NCBI RefSeq assembly: GCF_002245895.1
Contig: NZ_NPJZ01000002.1
Span: 124,001-188,000 of the forward strand
DNA from: Rhodococcus sp. OK302
Lineage (GTDB): Bacteria; Actinomycetota; Actinomycetes; Mycobacteriales; Mycobacteriaceae
Length of the DNA stretch: 64,000 bases
Reading direction: 5' to 3'
In this document: positions 1 through 9,291 of the stretch, in pieces
Position numbering within the stretch: the stretch's first letter is position 1
Layout: every line of letters starts with the position of its first letter
Translations under genes and position numbers: made by a program
Notes under the pieces: generated by a model
What the model saw: the letters and a program-made list of their open reading frames with translations, nothing else
The model's database searches: none
Told to the model about the DNA's origin: nothing

Positions 1-489
1 AGCGATGCACTGCTTTTCTACAGCAGCCAAGTAGCAAGACGAGCCGGCAGCCGACTACCAGTCCTACGCAACGGTCGTGATGCCCCCGCATCCGAACATC
101 TCGACAACGTCCTCTCGGCCGCACACGTCCTCGCGGCACTACTCCGCGACCTCGGCGACGAACGTGCGTTCCACCCCAGCGGAACAGCCGACGCTGCAGG
201 GTGGGCCGGCATGGCTGTCACCGAAATACTGGTCCACGGCACCGACGCAGCACGCGCCGTAGGCGTGCAACTGGATCTACCCGAAAATGTATGTGCGAGA
301 ACAGTATCGCGAGCGTTTCCTTGGATCGACCCAACGATGGCCGATGCGCCCGAACTGCTTCTTGCCATCACCGGCAGAACATCCGTCAAAGGCATTCAGT
401 CTGATCCCGATTGGTGGTGGCAATCAGCCCCACTCACCGAATGGAACGGCCTCCCAGCGCGGCGCGACGTCAAACCTGGATGGAGCTGA
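1..489 (+). CDS. DinB/maleylpyruvate-isomerase-family protein, C-terminal part (5' end outside window)
   Basis: The frame is open from the first base to a TGA at 487-489, so the start lies upstream of the window. The segment at about residues 66-80 (GWAGMAVTEILVHGTDAA) resembles the mycothiol-dependent maleylpyruvate isomerase / DinB-like four-helix family, in which a His in an E-hLVHG-D motif helps bind metal. The C-terminal part is a WW-rich tail (PDWWWQSAP). An enzyme role with mycothiol or another thiol is inferred from the family only; no substrate can be named. The family assignment rests on one motif and general helix pattern. Confidence 0.5.
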   Translation, partial: SDALLFYSSQVARRAGSRLPVLRNGRDAPASEHLDNVLSAAHVLAALLRDLGDERAFHPSGTADAAGWAGMAVTEILVHGTDAARAVGVQLDLPENVCARTVSRAFPWIDPTMADAPELLLAITGRTSVKGIQSDPDWWWQSAPLTEWNGLPARRDVKPGWS

Positions 490-532
490 CGCTTCTATGC
501 CGGCCAACTAACAGCCCTCCCGACACCGAACG

Positions 533-1036
533 TCAGGAAGACCCTTCGAGCCCGGATTCCACCACTTCAGCGAGACGGTCCAGAGCATCCAGAATATCGG
601 CCCGTGCCTCGCCGAGTCCGGAAAAAAGCTTGCCGTGAGCGTCGAGTTCGCGAGGGAAAATCTGATCAATCGCGGCCTTTCCCGACTCAGTCATCAGGAT
701 CAGCGCCGAACGCCGATCCGAAGGATTCTGGACACGCGCAATGAGATCGCGTTTCTCAAGTCTAGCTAGCGCCTTGCTCACACCGGCACGGGACATACTC
801 AGAAGTTCCGCGAGCCGGATCGCGGTTACCGACTCCTCCGCATATCGCAGGGGGACAAGGAGTTCCACTTCTGCCGTGGTGAGTTCGGCATCGACATAGA
901 TAGGCTCAACTGCCAGCTCGAGCAGCCCTGTGATGCGCTTGAGTTGAGCGACGATCTCCATTGCCGAGGTGTCAAGATCAGGGTTGAAGCTGTCCCAGAG
1001 CATGCAGGTGCGCTCTCTGAGTGAGGGTTCGGACAT
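533..1036 (-). CDS. MarR family transcriptional regulator
   Basis: A 167-residue winged-helix protein of usual MarR length. The recognition-helix region reads TAIRLAELLSMSRAGVSKAL, and the wing carries the typical DRRSALILMTESG segment (D-x-R-R-S/A). The ATG at 1036 is used here; GTG (1042) and TTG (1045) codons in frame just upstream are alternatives. It is divergent from the oxidoreductase gene at 1259, and a near-perfect dyad lies 13 bp before its start. The likely role is autorepression plus control of the divergent gene, with an oxidant or small aromatic ligand as the usual trigger in this family (inferred). Confidence 0.9.
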   Translation of the reverse strand: MSEPSLRERTCMLWDSFNPDLDTSAMEIVAQLKRITGLLELAVEPIYVDAELTTAEVELLVPLRYAEESVTAIRLAELLSMSRAGVSKALARLEKRDLIARVQNPSDRRSALILMTESGKAAIDQIFPRELDAHGKLFSGLGEARADILDALDRLAEVVESGLEGSS

Positions 1037-1048
1037 CGCCACCAACTT

Positions 1049-1066
1049 TTGTTAACTAGTAAACAA
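1049..1066. promoter_or_regulatory. Probable MarR operator
   Basis: The 18-bp dyad TTGTTAACTAGTAAACAA is self-complementary around the central ACTAGT except for one base pair. It lies between the divergent MarR gene and the flavoprotein gene, directly upstream of the MarR start, which is the normal place for an autoregulated MarR box. Confidence 0.65.
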
Positions 1067-1258
1067 TCTGATACTTTTTCAGCCTAGCTCATTCCGCAGG
1101 CCACACCGATTTCGCAGAGCGCCAGCCGGGAACGGACACGAATGGAACAAACCTGCAACATCGCGCTTCGGCGCGTCCGGCGCGCAACCTGCAGCCAGGG
1201 AACTGTCCCTCAGAATTGCGATGCCACACAAACGAACACAGACACCAACGGGGGAATC

Positions 1259-2206
1259 ATGAACAAGTACGACGTAGTGGTCATCGGCGGCAGCGCCGCC
1301 GGATTAAGCGCGGCAACCGTCTTGGCACGAGCACTCCGCAAGGTACTCGTGATCGATGCCTGCGAACCCCGCAACGCCCCAGCTGCGCATCTGCATGGCT
1401 TCTTGTCGCGAGACGGGATGACACCAGACGCACTGCTCGCTGCGGGACGCGACGAGGTCCTTTCGTTCGGCGGCGAAGTCATCCAGGGCAGGGCTACAAG
1501 CCTGGTCCGAGGAGCTGACGATGACGGTTTCGTCGTCCACTGCGACGACGAAACCGTCATCGAAGCAAGGACTGTTCTGGTAGCGACGGGTCTGCACGAT
1601 GAATTGCCCGACATCGCAGGACTGCGCGAGCAGTGGGGCATCGATGTACTGCACTGCCCGTACTGCCACGGATACGAAGTGAGAAACACTTCGATCGGCG
1701 TACTCGGTGGAGACAATCGACCGTTCACGATGCATCAGGCACTACTGATCCGTCAGTGGTCAGGCGATGTGACGTTCTTCCCGAATCAGATTGTCCTCGA
1801 CGACATAGAGCGAGAGCGGTTGACTGCGCGCGGAATTCGCATAATCGAAGGCGATATCTCACAGGTCGTGACGAAAGACGGAGGGGCGACGGGGATCGAA
1901 CTCGCAGACGGCCGCATCGAGAGCCGAGAGATTGTTTTCGTCGGGCCGAGTTTCACGCCGAACGACGAATTGCTGACGGGACTGGGGTGCACCGTCGGCG
2001 AGAACGGCTGGGTTACCGTGGATCCCGCCGGAGGAACCAGCATTCCCGGCGTGTGGGCTGCAGGCAATGTCGTCGATTCGCCTGCTCAGTTGATTACCGC
2101 CGCCGGCGCCGGGTCCAAGGCTGCGATCGCGCTCAATCACTACCTGCTCGCGCAGGACGTGGACCTCGCTGTCGCAGCAGCAAATAAACTGATCGGCGAC
2201 CGTTAG
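1259..2206 (+). CDS. Thioredoxin-reductase-like NAD(P)/FAD-dependent oxidoreductase
   Basis: A 315-residue class II pyridine nucleotide-disulfide oxidoreductase. The FAD Rossmann motif GGSAAGLSAA is at residues 10-19. A CPYC redox pair is at 133-136, followed by HGYE. A second nucleotide-binding segment GVLGGDN comes after it, and the FAD-closing motif is GVWAAGNVVD near residue 260. The ATG at 1259 is preceded by GGGGGAA; an in-frame upstream ATG at 1142 lacks support. The enzyme probably moves electrons from NAD(P)H through FAD to the CPYC pair; the acceptor is unknown. It is divergent from a MarR regulator, suggesting redox- or electrophile-responsive control. It is not a canonical trxB because no trxA is adjacent. 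Confidence 0.85.
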   Translation: MNKYDVVVIGGSAAGLSAATVLARALRKVLVIDACEPRNAPAAHLHGFLSRDGMTPDALLAAGRDEVLSFGGEVIQGRATSLVRGADDDGFVVHCDDETVIEARTVLVATGLHDELPDIAGLREQWGIDVLHCPYCHGYEVRNTSIGVLGGDNRPFTMHQALLIRQWSGDVTFFPNQIVLDDIERERLTARGIRIIEGDISQVVTKDGGATGIELADGRIESREIVFVGPSFTPNDELLTGLGCTVGENGWVTVDPAGGTSIPGVWAAGNVVDSPAQLITAAGAGSKAAIALNHYLLAQDVDLAVAAANKLIGDR

Positions 2207-2282
2207 CGCCTACGCCGGTAGTCCGTTTTCCCCGATACGTGTATCCCGCGATATCAACCTGTGGCCTCAACAAAGACGTGGG

Positions 2283-3737
2283 TCACACGAGTTCGAGCCT
2301 CCGGGCCATGTCAGATACGAACACGCCTGTCGGATCCACGGATCGGCGGATCTTGATCCACTCGTCGATCCGCGGATACATCGCATGGAACGTCTCAGCC
2401 GTCGCACGCGAATCCTTCGCGGTGTAAAGCCTGCCGCCGAACTCGAGAACACGCCGGTCCAGCGCAGTCACGAACTCAGCCAACCCCGCCTTGATCGGGA
2501 AGTCGAAAGCCACGTTCCAGCCTGCCATCGGAAAACTCAACGGCGCAGGATTGCCGTCACCGAACAGCTTGAAGACATTGAGCGCAGAGTAATGACCGGA
2601 CGTCTGGATGTCGCGGATGATGCTCTTGAATTCCGCTACCGCTTCCACCGGTAGCACGAACTGATATTGCAGGAAACCCTTCGATCCGTACGCGCGGTTC
2701 CATTCACCGATCAGGTCCAGTGGATGGTAGAACTGCGTCAAATTTTGGACCTTGCCGGTGTAGTTCCCACCGGTACGGTAGTAGAACTCTCCGATCGCGG
2801 TGGCAGAGAGCTTGTTCATCAGCCCGTTGGGAAAGATGTCGGGTGTCGTGAACAGTTGTGGTGCATCGAATTTCAGGGGATTCTTCTGCAACTTTTTCGG
2901 AAGTTGATCGATAGTGGCGAGCGAGCCTCTGGTGATGGAGGCTCGGCCGAGTTTCGGCGGTGCGCTGACCGCGTCAAACCATGCACTGGAATACGTGAAG
3001 TTCGATTCGCGTCCATTGCTGTGGAATTCGACTGTTTCGTCGAGACTTGCTGTGAGCGTCCCGTCGTTGACGAAGTACGCGGTCTCCGTCGGTGTCATCT
3101 CAAGGGTTACGCGAAGGATGATGCCGGTCAGTCCGACGCCGCCGACAGTAGCCCAGAACAGTTTCGACGTTCGGCCCTTCGGTTTCAGCGTCCGGATCGT
3201 GCCGTCGGCGGTGAGCAGATCCATCGAACGGACGTGGTTTCCGAAGCTTCCTTCGGTGTGATGGTTCTTGCCGTGAATATCGCAGGCGATGGCGCCGCCG
3301 ATCGTGACCTGACGTGTTCCGGGAAGGACCGGTACCCACAATCCGAAAGGCAACGCGGCGCGCATCAGTTGGTCCAGGGAGACACCGGCGTCGAGGTCGA
3401 CGAGGCGTGTGCCAGCGTCGATCTTGTGGATGCGGCGCAAAGCTGTCATGTCGATGACCAGACCGCCGGTGTTCTGGGCGTTGTCTCCGTACGAGCGGCC
3501 CAGCCCGCGGGCGATGACACCGCGCCGCAGATGTGCCGGTTTGTCGGCGTTGTCCTCGGCCACCCGGGCCACCGCTGTGGCGATCAACTCGATGTCGGCA
3601 GTAGGGAGCACCTGCGAGGTGGTGCGGGCGGTCCTACCCCATCCGGTGAGACTTCTGGACGTGGTCGGGAACAGTTCAGTAGCGGTGTCGGACACAGAAT
3701 CCGAGGCTACATGTCGCAGGAAGCAGGTACCTGCCAT
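2283..3737 (-). CDS. dprE1: DprE1-like decaprenylphosphoryl-beta-D-ribose 2'-oxidase (paralogue, Ala at the benzothiazinone-target position)
   Basis: A 484-residue FAD-dependent oxidase very close to mycobacterial DprE1 (461 residues), with an N-terminal extension of about 23 residues. Visible DprE1 signatures include [49 protein letters not shown] (FAD-domain His), [23 protein letters not shown] (catalytic Lys at 441, equal to Lys418) and the C-terminus SDMARRLEL. Known family role: oxidation of decaprenylphosphoryl ribose for arabinan synthesis. The position equal to Cys387, which benzothiazinones attack covalently, is Ala410 here (GWNVAFDF instead of GWNICVDF). No dprE2 or arabinofuranosyltransferase gene is adjacent, so this is probably a second copy. 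It is preceded at 28 bp by a VOC gene, a likely operon. The ATG at 3737 has GGGGAAGGA upstream. Confidence 0.92.
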   Translation of the reverse strand: MAGTCFLRHVASDSVSDTATELFPTTSRSLTGWGRTARTTSQVLPTADIELIATAVARVAEDNADKPAHLRRGVIARGLGRSYGDNAQNTGGLVIDMTALRRIHKIDAGTRLVDLDAGVSLDQLMRAALPFGLWVPVLPGTRQVTIGGAIACDIHGKNHHTEGSFGNHVRSMDLLTADGTIRTLKPKGRTSKLFWATVGGVGLTGIILRVTLEMTPTETAYFVNDGTLTASLDETVEFHSNGRESNFTYSSAWFDAVSAPPKLGRASITRGSLATIDQLPKKLQKNPLKFDAPQLFTTPDIFPNGLMNKLSATAIGEFYYRTGGNYTGKVQNLTQFYHPLDLIGEWNRAYGSKGFLQYQFVLPVEAVAEFKSIIRDIQTSGHYSALNVFKLFGDGNPAPLSFPMAGWNVAFDFPIKAGLAEFVTALDRRVLEFGGRLYTAKDSRATAETFHAMYPRIDEWIKIRRSVDPTGVFVSDMARRLELV

Positions 3738-3764
3738 TCTCGAAACAGTCCTTCCCCACTGATC

Positions 3765-4148
3765 TCATCCTCCGATTTTTGCGAAGTTCTGAGGAAGGCA
3801 TAGGCAGAACGGATGGCCCGCGGGATCGAGGAGTACGCGGCATCGCTCGGGTGCGGACTGTTCGGACGCGATTCGAGCCCCAAGCCGAACGGCCTCAGCT
3901 TCCCCGGCATCCAGATCCGCTACGACGAGGTCGAAGTGGATCTGTTTCGGCACCGTACTTTCGGGCCAGGACGGTTCGCGGTGATCTGGCACGCGCATCA
4001 TCGTCAGCATGCCTTGCGGGATCTTCACGGCAACGAACTTCTCACTGGAGTAGGTGATTTCTCCGTCGAGCAAGTCACGCCAGAACGCAGCCAGAGTTGA
4101 CGGATCGTCACAGTCGAGTGTTATCGAACCCAGATGCGCAACGGCCAT
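3765..4148 (-). CDS. VOC (glyoxalase/bleomycin-resistance) family protein
   Basis: A 127-residue single VOC domain of usual size. It starts MAVAHLGSITLDCDDPSTLAAFW, the beta-alpha opening typical of actinobacterial glyoxalase-like proteins. The C-terminal half has QIHFDLVVADLDAGEAEAV and ends LLDPAGHPFCLC, the normal end of the second beta-alpha-beta unit. The ATG at 4148 is chosen because the family starts there; the frame is open further upstream without support. It lies 27 bp upstream of the dprE1-like gene on the same strand. Its substrate is unknown; members are metal-dependent isomerases, dioxygenases or drug-binding proteins. Confidence 0.85.
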   Translation of the reverse strand: MAVAHLGSITLDCDDPSTLAAFWRDLLDGEITYSSEKFVAVKIPQGMLTMMRVPDHREPSWPESTVPKQIHFDLVVADLDAGEAEAVRLGARIASEQSAPERCRVLLDPAGHPFCLCLPQNFAKIGG

Positions 4149-4292
4149 ACACGGGAGGCTACCCGGCGCAAGGATAGCGGATAGCGGATAGCAAAAACGA
4201 ATATTACCGTCGATAACCCGAGTCCGGGAGGCTGGCACATCGTTTCGATATCGCTGTGTTGCAACGACCTCTGGACTCCACCCCTTTTGAAC

Positions 4293-5081
4293 CTACCGCG
4301 GCGCCGGTACCTCGGAGGTCGTTCGGGGACTCCTCACAGGTGTTAAGGGCGATACGGTCGAACTGGATCCGGTGACTTCCGAGGTGGTCACAGATGCCGA
4401 GGAAGGCACACTCGAACTCGGCGACTTCGACACTCCCACAATAGGAGTGCTCCCTGGGACAACCTTTCCATGGTATGGAACAGCGTTCGCAATTGATTCA
4501 CGCATCTCCCGGACAGCCTGCGGCTCATCCTTGAAGGCACCTCGGGACTGACGATTCGACGTCATCGTCTCTGCGTCGTCGGCGCTGAGAGACTCGCTAC
4601 CGACCTCGGGGACGATCCAGTAATAATTGTCGGCGACAATGTACTTTGCAGAGAAAATGTAGGTGACTCCTGGCTCCAACAGGGGATCGTTCCCGAAAGT
4701 TCTCAGTACCCGCGTCTCGGAGTCGAATCCCGCTTGTTGATTGACTGTCACCTCGGATGGAAATACACCCTTGAGAGACTTGAGAACCGACACCCGGAAC
4801 TGCGTTGTCGGGGTCGTCGTCCCCTCTAGTGAAGTTTTAAGCTCCCGTGTGCCAATCTGCTCTTCGACCGTACCCACGAAGATCGAGTCCTTCGCTCCGG
4901 CCAACTCCCGCTGATTGTGAATGTCGTATGCCCACAGGGCCTCCGAGCTTAGGGTGGTGACGATCGGCTCGGAGGGTTCGAGGTCGGTGTGCTCCGGTGA
5001 ACCACACCCGGAAATCGCGAAAGCGGATGCGAGCGCAGCAACGAGAGCCGGCCCTTTTCTCATTTCAGCCCTCATTTTCAT
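4293..5081 (-). CDS. Putative lipoprotein, function unknown
   Basis: A 262-residue protein with a signal peptide and lipobox AISGC (Cys at residue 26), so probably an acylated surface protein. The mature part contains a segment resembling secreted actinobacterial proteins of unknown function (DSIFVGTVEEQIG, FRVSVLKSLKGVFPSEVTVNQQ, PGVTYIFSAKYI), which suggests an OB/beta-barrel-like fold. The tail of about 50 residues is Ser/Thr/Pro-rich, as in cell-wall-spanning linkers. It follows the TolB-like lipoprotein gene by 30 bp on the same strand, so the two are likely co-transcribed. No enzyme motif is visible. Confidence 0.75.
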   Translation of the reverse strand: MKMRAEMRKGPALVAALASAFAISGCGSPEHTDLEPSEPIVTTLSSEALWAYDIHNQRELAGAKDSIFVGTVEEQIGTRELKTSLEGTTTPTTQFRVSVLKSLKGVFPSEVTVNQQAGFDSETRVLRTFGNDPLLEPGVTYIFSAKYIVADNYYWIVPEVGSESLSADDAETMTSNRQSRGAFKDEPQAVREMRESIANAVPYHGKVVPGSTPIVGVSKSPSSSVPSSASVTTSEVTGSSSTVSPLTPVRSPRTTSEVPAPR

Positions 5082-5111
5082 GGGCCTTTATCCATCCTCT
5101 GCCATTCGGCG

Positions 5112-6032
5112 CTACTCATGTCCACCCCAGCTAGGGGCCTGAGCAATCAATGATTTGGAGGTCAATGGACGTGATTGACTGCCGTCGGCGTTCATGACAT
5201 GTATTCCGACGATGGTGCGGGGCTCCTGCACCGCATGGGTGTACACGATTTTCGAACCATCCGGCGAATACTTCGCCCCGACATCATGTTCCGTCGTAAG
5301 CGGCCGGATATCGCGGCCATCGGATGCCATCACGTAGGTCTCGGACTGATTATTCCCACCGCGGTTACTCGAGAACACAATCATCGATCCGTCCGGAGAG
5401 TACGCAGGGTCGGAATTCCAGAACTGATCCCGCAGGATCTGGAACCACCCGGTACCGTCGACCGAAAACCCTGCAATGTAACCATTTTCGTTGAAAATGA
5501 TCTTCGTTCCGTCCGGGGAGAACACCGGGTAGGACCTACTCGGTGTGCTGTGGTCCCCGTTGTCTTCCGGGGAGAGTTGTTGCCGGTCGGAGCCATCGAC
5601 GTTCATCAGGCATATCCCGCCGACACAACCGAACACAATCTTCGAACCGTCTGGTGAAAAGCTGGGTGAACCGCCGCGGTCGGCGACCGTTTTCTGCTCG
5701 GTTCCGTCGACGTTCATCACCGCGATTCCCGATCCTCTCGAAAATGCGATCCTGCTTCCGTCCACGGACACCGCGGGATTTGAAGCGTATGCAGTTCGGT
5801 CGTCGTCGGCCATCGTCGCGGTGAGCTGGCGAAGGCCGCTCCCGTCCGGCTTGATCGTGTAGATCGAACCGTCACCATCGGCGAACGCAATGATCTCCGA
5901 CGCCACACCCTGTTCCGGTTCAGGTTCCGCACTGCTGCAAGCGCCGACCCCAAACATAACGAGAAAACCGACGGCGAGGATCTTCGATCTCGATGCTCGA
6001 AACCACACGCCATTTCCACCCAGTGCCATCAT
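5112..6032 (-). CDS. TolB-like beta-propeller lipoprotein (PD40 repeats)
   Basis: A 306-residue exported protein. The ATG at 6032 gives a signal peptide with lipobox VGAC (Cys32); the longer upstream open frame has no signal and is not used. The mature part consists of about six WD40-like PD40 blades, seen as repeated FSPDGSKIVF / YSPDGSMIVF followed by MNVDGS or NADGS and a turn before the next blade. Such propellers act as scaffolds or ligand-binding domains outside the cell membrane; no tol/pal partners are near. The following lipoprotein gene (4293-5081) is probably in the same operon. Confidence 0.8.
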   Translation of the reverse strand: MMALGGNGVWFRASRSKILAVGFLVMFGVGACSSAEPEPEQGVASEIIAFADGDGSIYTIKPDGSGLRQLTATMADDDRTAYASNPAVSVDGSRIAFSRGSGIAVMNVDGTEQKTVADRGGSPSFSPDGSKIVFGCVGGICLMNVDGSDRQQLSPEDNGDHSTPSRSYPVFSPDGTKIIFNENGYIAGFSVDGTGWFQILRDQFWNSDPAYSPDGSMIVFSSNRGGNNQSETYVMASDGRDIRPLTTEHDVGAKYSPDGSKIVYTHAVQEPRTIVGIHVMNADGSQSRPLTSKSLIAQAPSWGGHE

Positions 6033-6216
6033 CTGACCGCTGCTCCCGTGCCCTTGGAACCAGGAAACCGGTCCGCTACCGTGAGTGTGCCAGGTACGAA
6101 GGTCGATCACGTCCGAAGGCGTGGTGTGTGAGGACGGACACTCCAACCGAACTATTCGGACGGCACCGCAGATCAATGATGATCACGAACGGGGACAGCG
6201 ACACTAAGGTTTCCCC

Positions 6217-6333
6217 ATGCCACGACTGATTCACCTGAACGGACCATCGGGCATCGGAAGATCGACAATCGCCCAGATGTACGCCGGCCGACATCCCGGA
6301 GTACTCAACCTCGACACCGACCCAAGGCGATAG
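6217..6333 (+). pseudogene. Truncated P-loop kinase/AAA remnant
   Basis: A 38-codon frame beginning MPRLIHLNGPSGIGRSTIAQ contains a complete Walker A motif (GPSGIGRST) as in small-molecule kinases of the AAA_33/shikimate-kinase-like type, followed by VLNLDTDPRR and a TAG. The rest of the expected domain (about 120 residues) is not in frame. Downstream to about 6535 a Thr/Arg-rich frame (LLEDRATGLAARHRRAATDLP) may be its eroded remainder. It is interpreted as a dead gene in a patch of decay shared with the next hydrolase. Confidence 0.5.
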
Positions 6334-6564
6334 CACTCCGGCGTGGATAGAACTGCTTGAGCAGCGGATCGTGTTACCCGACGGAGGGCTGGGGGCTTTC
6401 CTACTGGAGGATCGCGCTACAGGCCTGGCGGCCCGTCACCGCAGGGCGGCCACAGATCTACCCAACTGGCAGCGTCAACGCGCACCATTCCCACACGCAG
6501 GCTCTAGACACTTCCGTATCCTGCGTGTCACTACTAGCTAGTGCAAAGACACGACGGAGGCTTT

Positions 6565-7391
6565 GTGAAATCCATGAACCGGGCTGGATCGGGTGAGCCT
6601 GTACTGCTGCTGCACGGATACACCTTGTCCCACCATTCATGGCACAGAGTTGTCGACAACCTTTCCCGTGACTACGACGTCCTCGCGATGACAATGCCAG
6701 GACACTGGGGCGGACCTCGTCTACGACTGCGCGATACAGGGCTCCGCGGGATCGCCGACGGCGTCGAACGTGACTCGACAAGCTCGGTTGGGAAACCTGC
6801 CATATAGCCGGAAGCTCACTAGGCGGAGAGATCGGATTCGAACTCGAACGTCGCGGCCGCGCAAGATCCCTCGCTGCAATAAACCCCAGCGGAGGATGGA
6901 AACGATTCTCCTACAACGAATTTAGACTTGGCCTGATATTTGTCGCACAGTTTCCGCTCGCCGCTGCTGCCCGCGTGTTCGGTGATCGAGTGGCGACTCG
7001 CGAAATCTTTCAACGCCCGATCATCCGAAACTGCGTCAATGACATGACTGCGGTCACCCCCGATGACGCTGCAAACACGATCCGCGCAGTCTCTCACTGT
7101 CCCATCTACCTTCCTATGCAACTCGCCTATCTCCGCGATGGACCGCTCACGGACCAGGACATCCGGCGGGTCACCGCGCCGACATCGTTGATACTGTACG
7201 AGTTCGACACCTTCCTCACCCGGAACAAATGCATGCAGCGACTGATCAATCAATTGCCCGGTCACGTCGAAGAGGTCACCCTCTCGGGCGTCGGCCACAT
7301 TCCGATGCTCGAGAATCCCGAAATCGTTGCCGATGCCCTCCGCACCCACCTTGTCGGGGTGGCCGATCGACAACCTGGGCAAGCCCTCTGA
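6565..7391 (+). pseudogene. Alpha/beta hydrolase, frameshifted
   Basis: Two adjacent frames together make one alpha/beta hydrolase of about 275 residues. The first (GTG 6565, GGAGG upstream) has PVLLLHGYTLSHHSWHRVV, the oxyanion-hole HGY motif. From about 6770 the second frame continues LDKLGWETCHIAGSSLGGEI with the nucleophile elbow GSSLGG. It ends VEEVTLSGVGHIPMLENPE with the catalytic His, stop at 7389-7391. The middle region (GHWGGPRLRL) may hold another indel. The intact parent would be an esterase, lipase or C-C hydrolase. As read, no full-length product is made. Confidence 0.75.
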
Positions 7392-7984
7392 TTCGTCAAC
7401 AATTCTAATCTCGAGCGGCAACGAGCCATCGGTGAGGCAGCGTCGAAAGTTGATCGAAATGGCCATCCTCTTCCTGAAAGCGTTGCAGAAGAAAATCTTT
7501 GGGTCGAGTGACACAAACACCGACGACAAGACCGTGAGTGTCCATCCATGCGATGAAGGTGAACAACGCTCGGACATTGACGGGACTCGTGAGTGCCTCC
7601 GCAAATGACGTATGCGCGCATATTTTTTGCAGATATCGAAGAGAACGCACAATCAACCAATCTGCACGACGTTGGTCTCGAATGCCTCAACATGCTGGAA
7701 GCTGTCGTTGGCCGCGAAGTACTCCCGCAGCCAAGCATCGGCAGCGAGACGGAGGTGTGCACTCGGCGTCAGATATTTCTGACGTCACTCGATAGTTGAA
7801 CACTTCATCACCGCATGATCAATCCGAGTGCGCTGGCCACTCGCGGGCACGCCGCCGACCAGCTCCCTGTGCAGCATCATCGGATGTGCTACAAATACCA
7901 AGCAATTGCTTGCTTGTTTACCCGATGCGAAATACGCACAGCTAGCGACGTATGCACACAGATAGCGACCACGGAGGTACGAGC
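7392..7984. other. Intergenic stretch without a convincing gene
   Basis: No frame here has recognisable domains. Short minus-strand pieces (for example HLRLAADAWLREYFAANDSF near 7740-7680) could be the remains of a regulator gene but cannot be joined. The right end holds the promoter region and operator-like dyad of the gene at 7985. Confidence 0.4.
7899..7912. promoter_or_regulatory. Palindromic operator-like site upstream of the IpdC-like gene
   Basis: CAAGCAATTGCTTG is a perfect 14-bp palindrome 73 bp before the ATG at 7985. Almost the same site, CAAGCATTTGCTTG, lies upstream of the FadA6-like thiolase at 42636-42649. Two TetR-type sites before functionally linked genes suggest one regulator for both. 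Confidence 0.55.
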
Positions 7985-9040
7985 ATGACTCTGCACACCG
8001 CACTCACAGAAATGGTCGGCATCAAACACCCCGTCGTACAGACCGGAATGGGATGGGTCTCCGGCTCCAAGCTGGTAACAGCCACCGCACGTGCCGGAGG
8101 GCTCGGCATCATCGCCTCCGCGACAATGACCTACGACGAACTGAAAACAGCGATCCGAAACACCAAGGAACGCACCGACGCTCCCTTCGGAGTGAATCTG
8201 CGCGCGGACGCCGAAGACGCCCAGGAACGAGTCGCGCTACTTATCCGTGAAGGCGTCCGCGTCGCATCATTCGCACTGGCGCCACGACGCGAAATGATCG
8301 CTCAGTTCAAAGACGCCGGCATCATTGTGATCCCGACGGTGGGCGCCGCGCGCCATGCCGAGAAAGTAGCCGGGTGGGGTGCCGACGCTGTGATCGTGCA
8401 AGGTAGCGAAGGCGGCGGGCATACCGGCAACGTCGCCACCAGCCTCCTGTTGCCGTCGGTCGTACGCGCCGTCGACATCCCGGTCATCGCCTCGGGCGGA
8501 TTCTTCGACGGCAGCGGACTTGCCGCAGCCATGGCCTACGGAGCCTGCGGCATCGCGATGGGAACCCGATTCCTGCTCACGAGCGAGAGCACCGTTCCGG
8601 ACTCGGTGAAACACCAGTACCTCGCCCGTGGCCTCGACGGAACTGTGGTAACCACCAAAGTCGACGGCCTCCCACATCGCGTCCTGCGAACTGAATTAGT
8701 CGAATCGCTCGAAGGCAGCCGGGGCGCACGCACACTGGCGCACGCGCTCGTCAACACCTTCCGCTTCCGGAAGATGACGGGAATCAGCTGGCGCGCCATG
8801 GTCACCGAAGGCCTCACCCTCGTTCGGAACGGCGACCGCACACTCGCACAACTGATGATGTCGGCGAACAGCCCCATGCTCCTTCGCGCAGGACTTGTGA
8901 ACGGCGACACCGACGCTGGAGTACTCGCCGCCGGGCAGGTCGTCGGCATGATCGACGACCTGCCCAGCGTGTGCGAGCTCATCGAACGGATCGTCTTCGA
9001 AGCCGAAAGCAGGCTCGACGAACTTCAACAGGCCCGGTAG
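7985..9040 (+). CDS. ipdC: IpdC-like NAD(P)H-dependent flavin oxidoreductase (nitronate monooxygenase family)
   Basis: A 351-residue FMN TIM-barrel of the 2-nitropropane dioxygenase superfamily. Motifs: HPVVQTGMGWVSG at the N-terminus, AGGLGIIASATM, GGGHTGNVAT (phosphate/active-site loop), IPVIASGGFFDG and GIAMGTRFLLT. Overall it resembles the mycobacterial Rv3553/IpdC type, which acts in degradation of the steroid C/D-ring propionate, more than general nitronate monooxygenases. The ATG at 7985 follows ACGGAGGTACGAGC, a good ribosome-binding site. The gene stands alone, with a palindrome upstream shared with the FadA6-like gene. The IpdC assignment comes from memory of the family and is not certain; nitronate oxidation is the alternative. 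Confidence 0.8.
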   Translation: MTLHTALTEMVGIKHPVVQTGMGWVSGSKLVTATARAGGLGIIASATMTYDELKTAIRNTKERTDAPFGVNLRADAEDAQERVALLIREGVRVASFALAPRREMIAQFKDAGIIVIPTVGAARHAEKVAGWGADAVIVQGSEGGGHTGNVATSLLLPSVVRAVDIPVIASGGFFDGSGLAAAMAYGACGIAMGTRFLLTSESTVPDSVKHQYLARGLDGTVVTTKVDGLPHRVLRTELVESLEGSRGARTLAHALVNTFRFRKMTGISWRAMVTEGLTLVRNGDRTLAQLMMSANSPMLLRAGLVNGDTDAGVLAAGQVVGMIDDLPSVCELIERIVFEAESRLDELQQAR

Positions 9041-9291
9041 TGATTCGATCGGATCGACGCGCGGTTCGTCACCTCGACGAGGTGGCGAACGAAGAGCCTC
9101 GAGTCTCGATCCCGCCGGCGGTCGTAGACCTTTCGAAATTCCGGATCGGTCTCGCTGGCCAAAATGTTTCGGAAGTTGTTGGACACGAACGTGTTTAACA
9201 CGTCCACGGCAACGCTAGGGGTTTCGCCGTCGGCAGTGGCGGCAGTCAAGCCCACCGATGTCGTCACCCACAGTGAGGCCGCGCGGCCAAA

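Noticed and set aside
2667..3803. 378-codon open frame on the plus strand
   Set aside because: Antisense to the dprE1-like gene; no protein features.
6819..7652. 277-codon minus-strand frame
   Set aside because: Antisense to the second part of the broken hydrolase; no domain recognised.
7899..7912. KstR2 box
   Set aside because: Half-sites CAAG/CTTG are present but the spacing is 6 bp instead of the 2 bp in AnCAAGnnCTTGnT.
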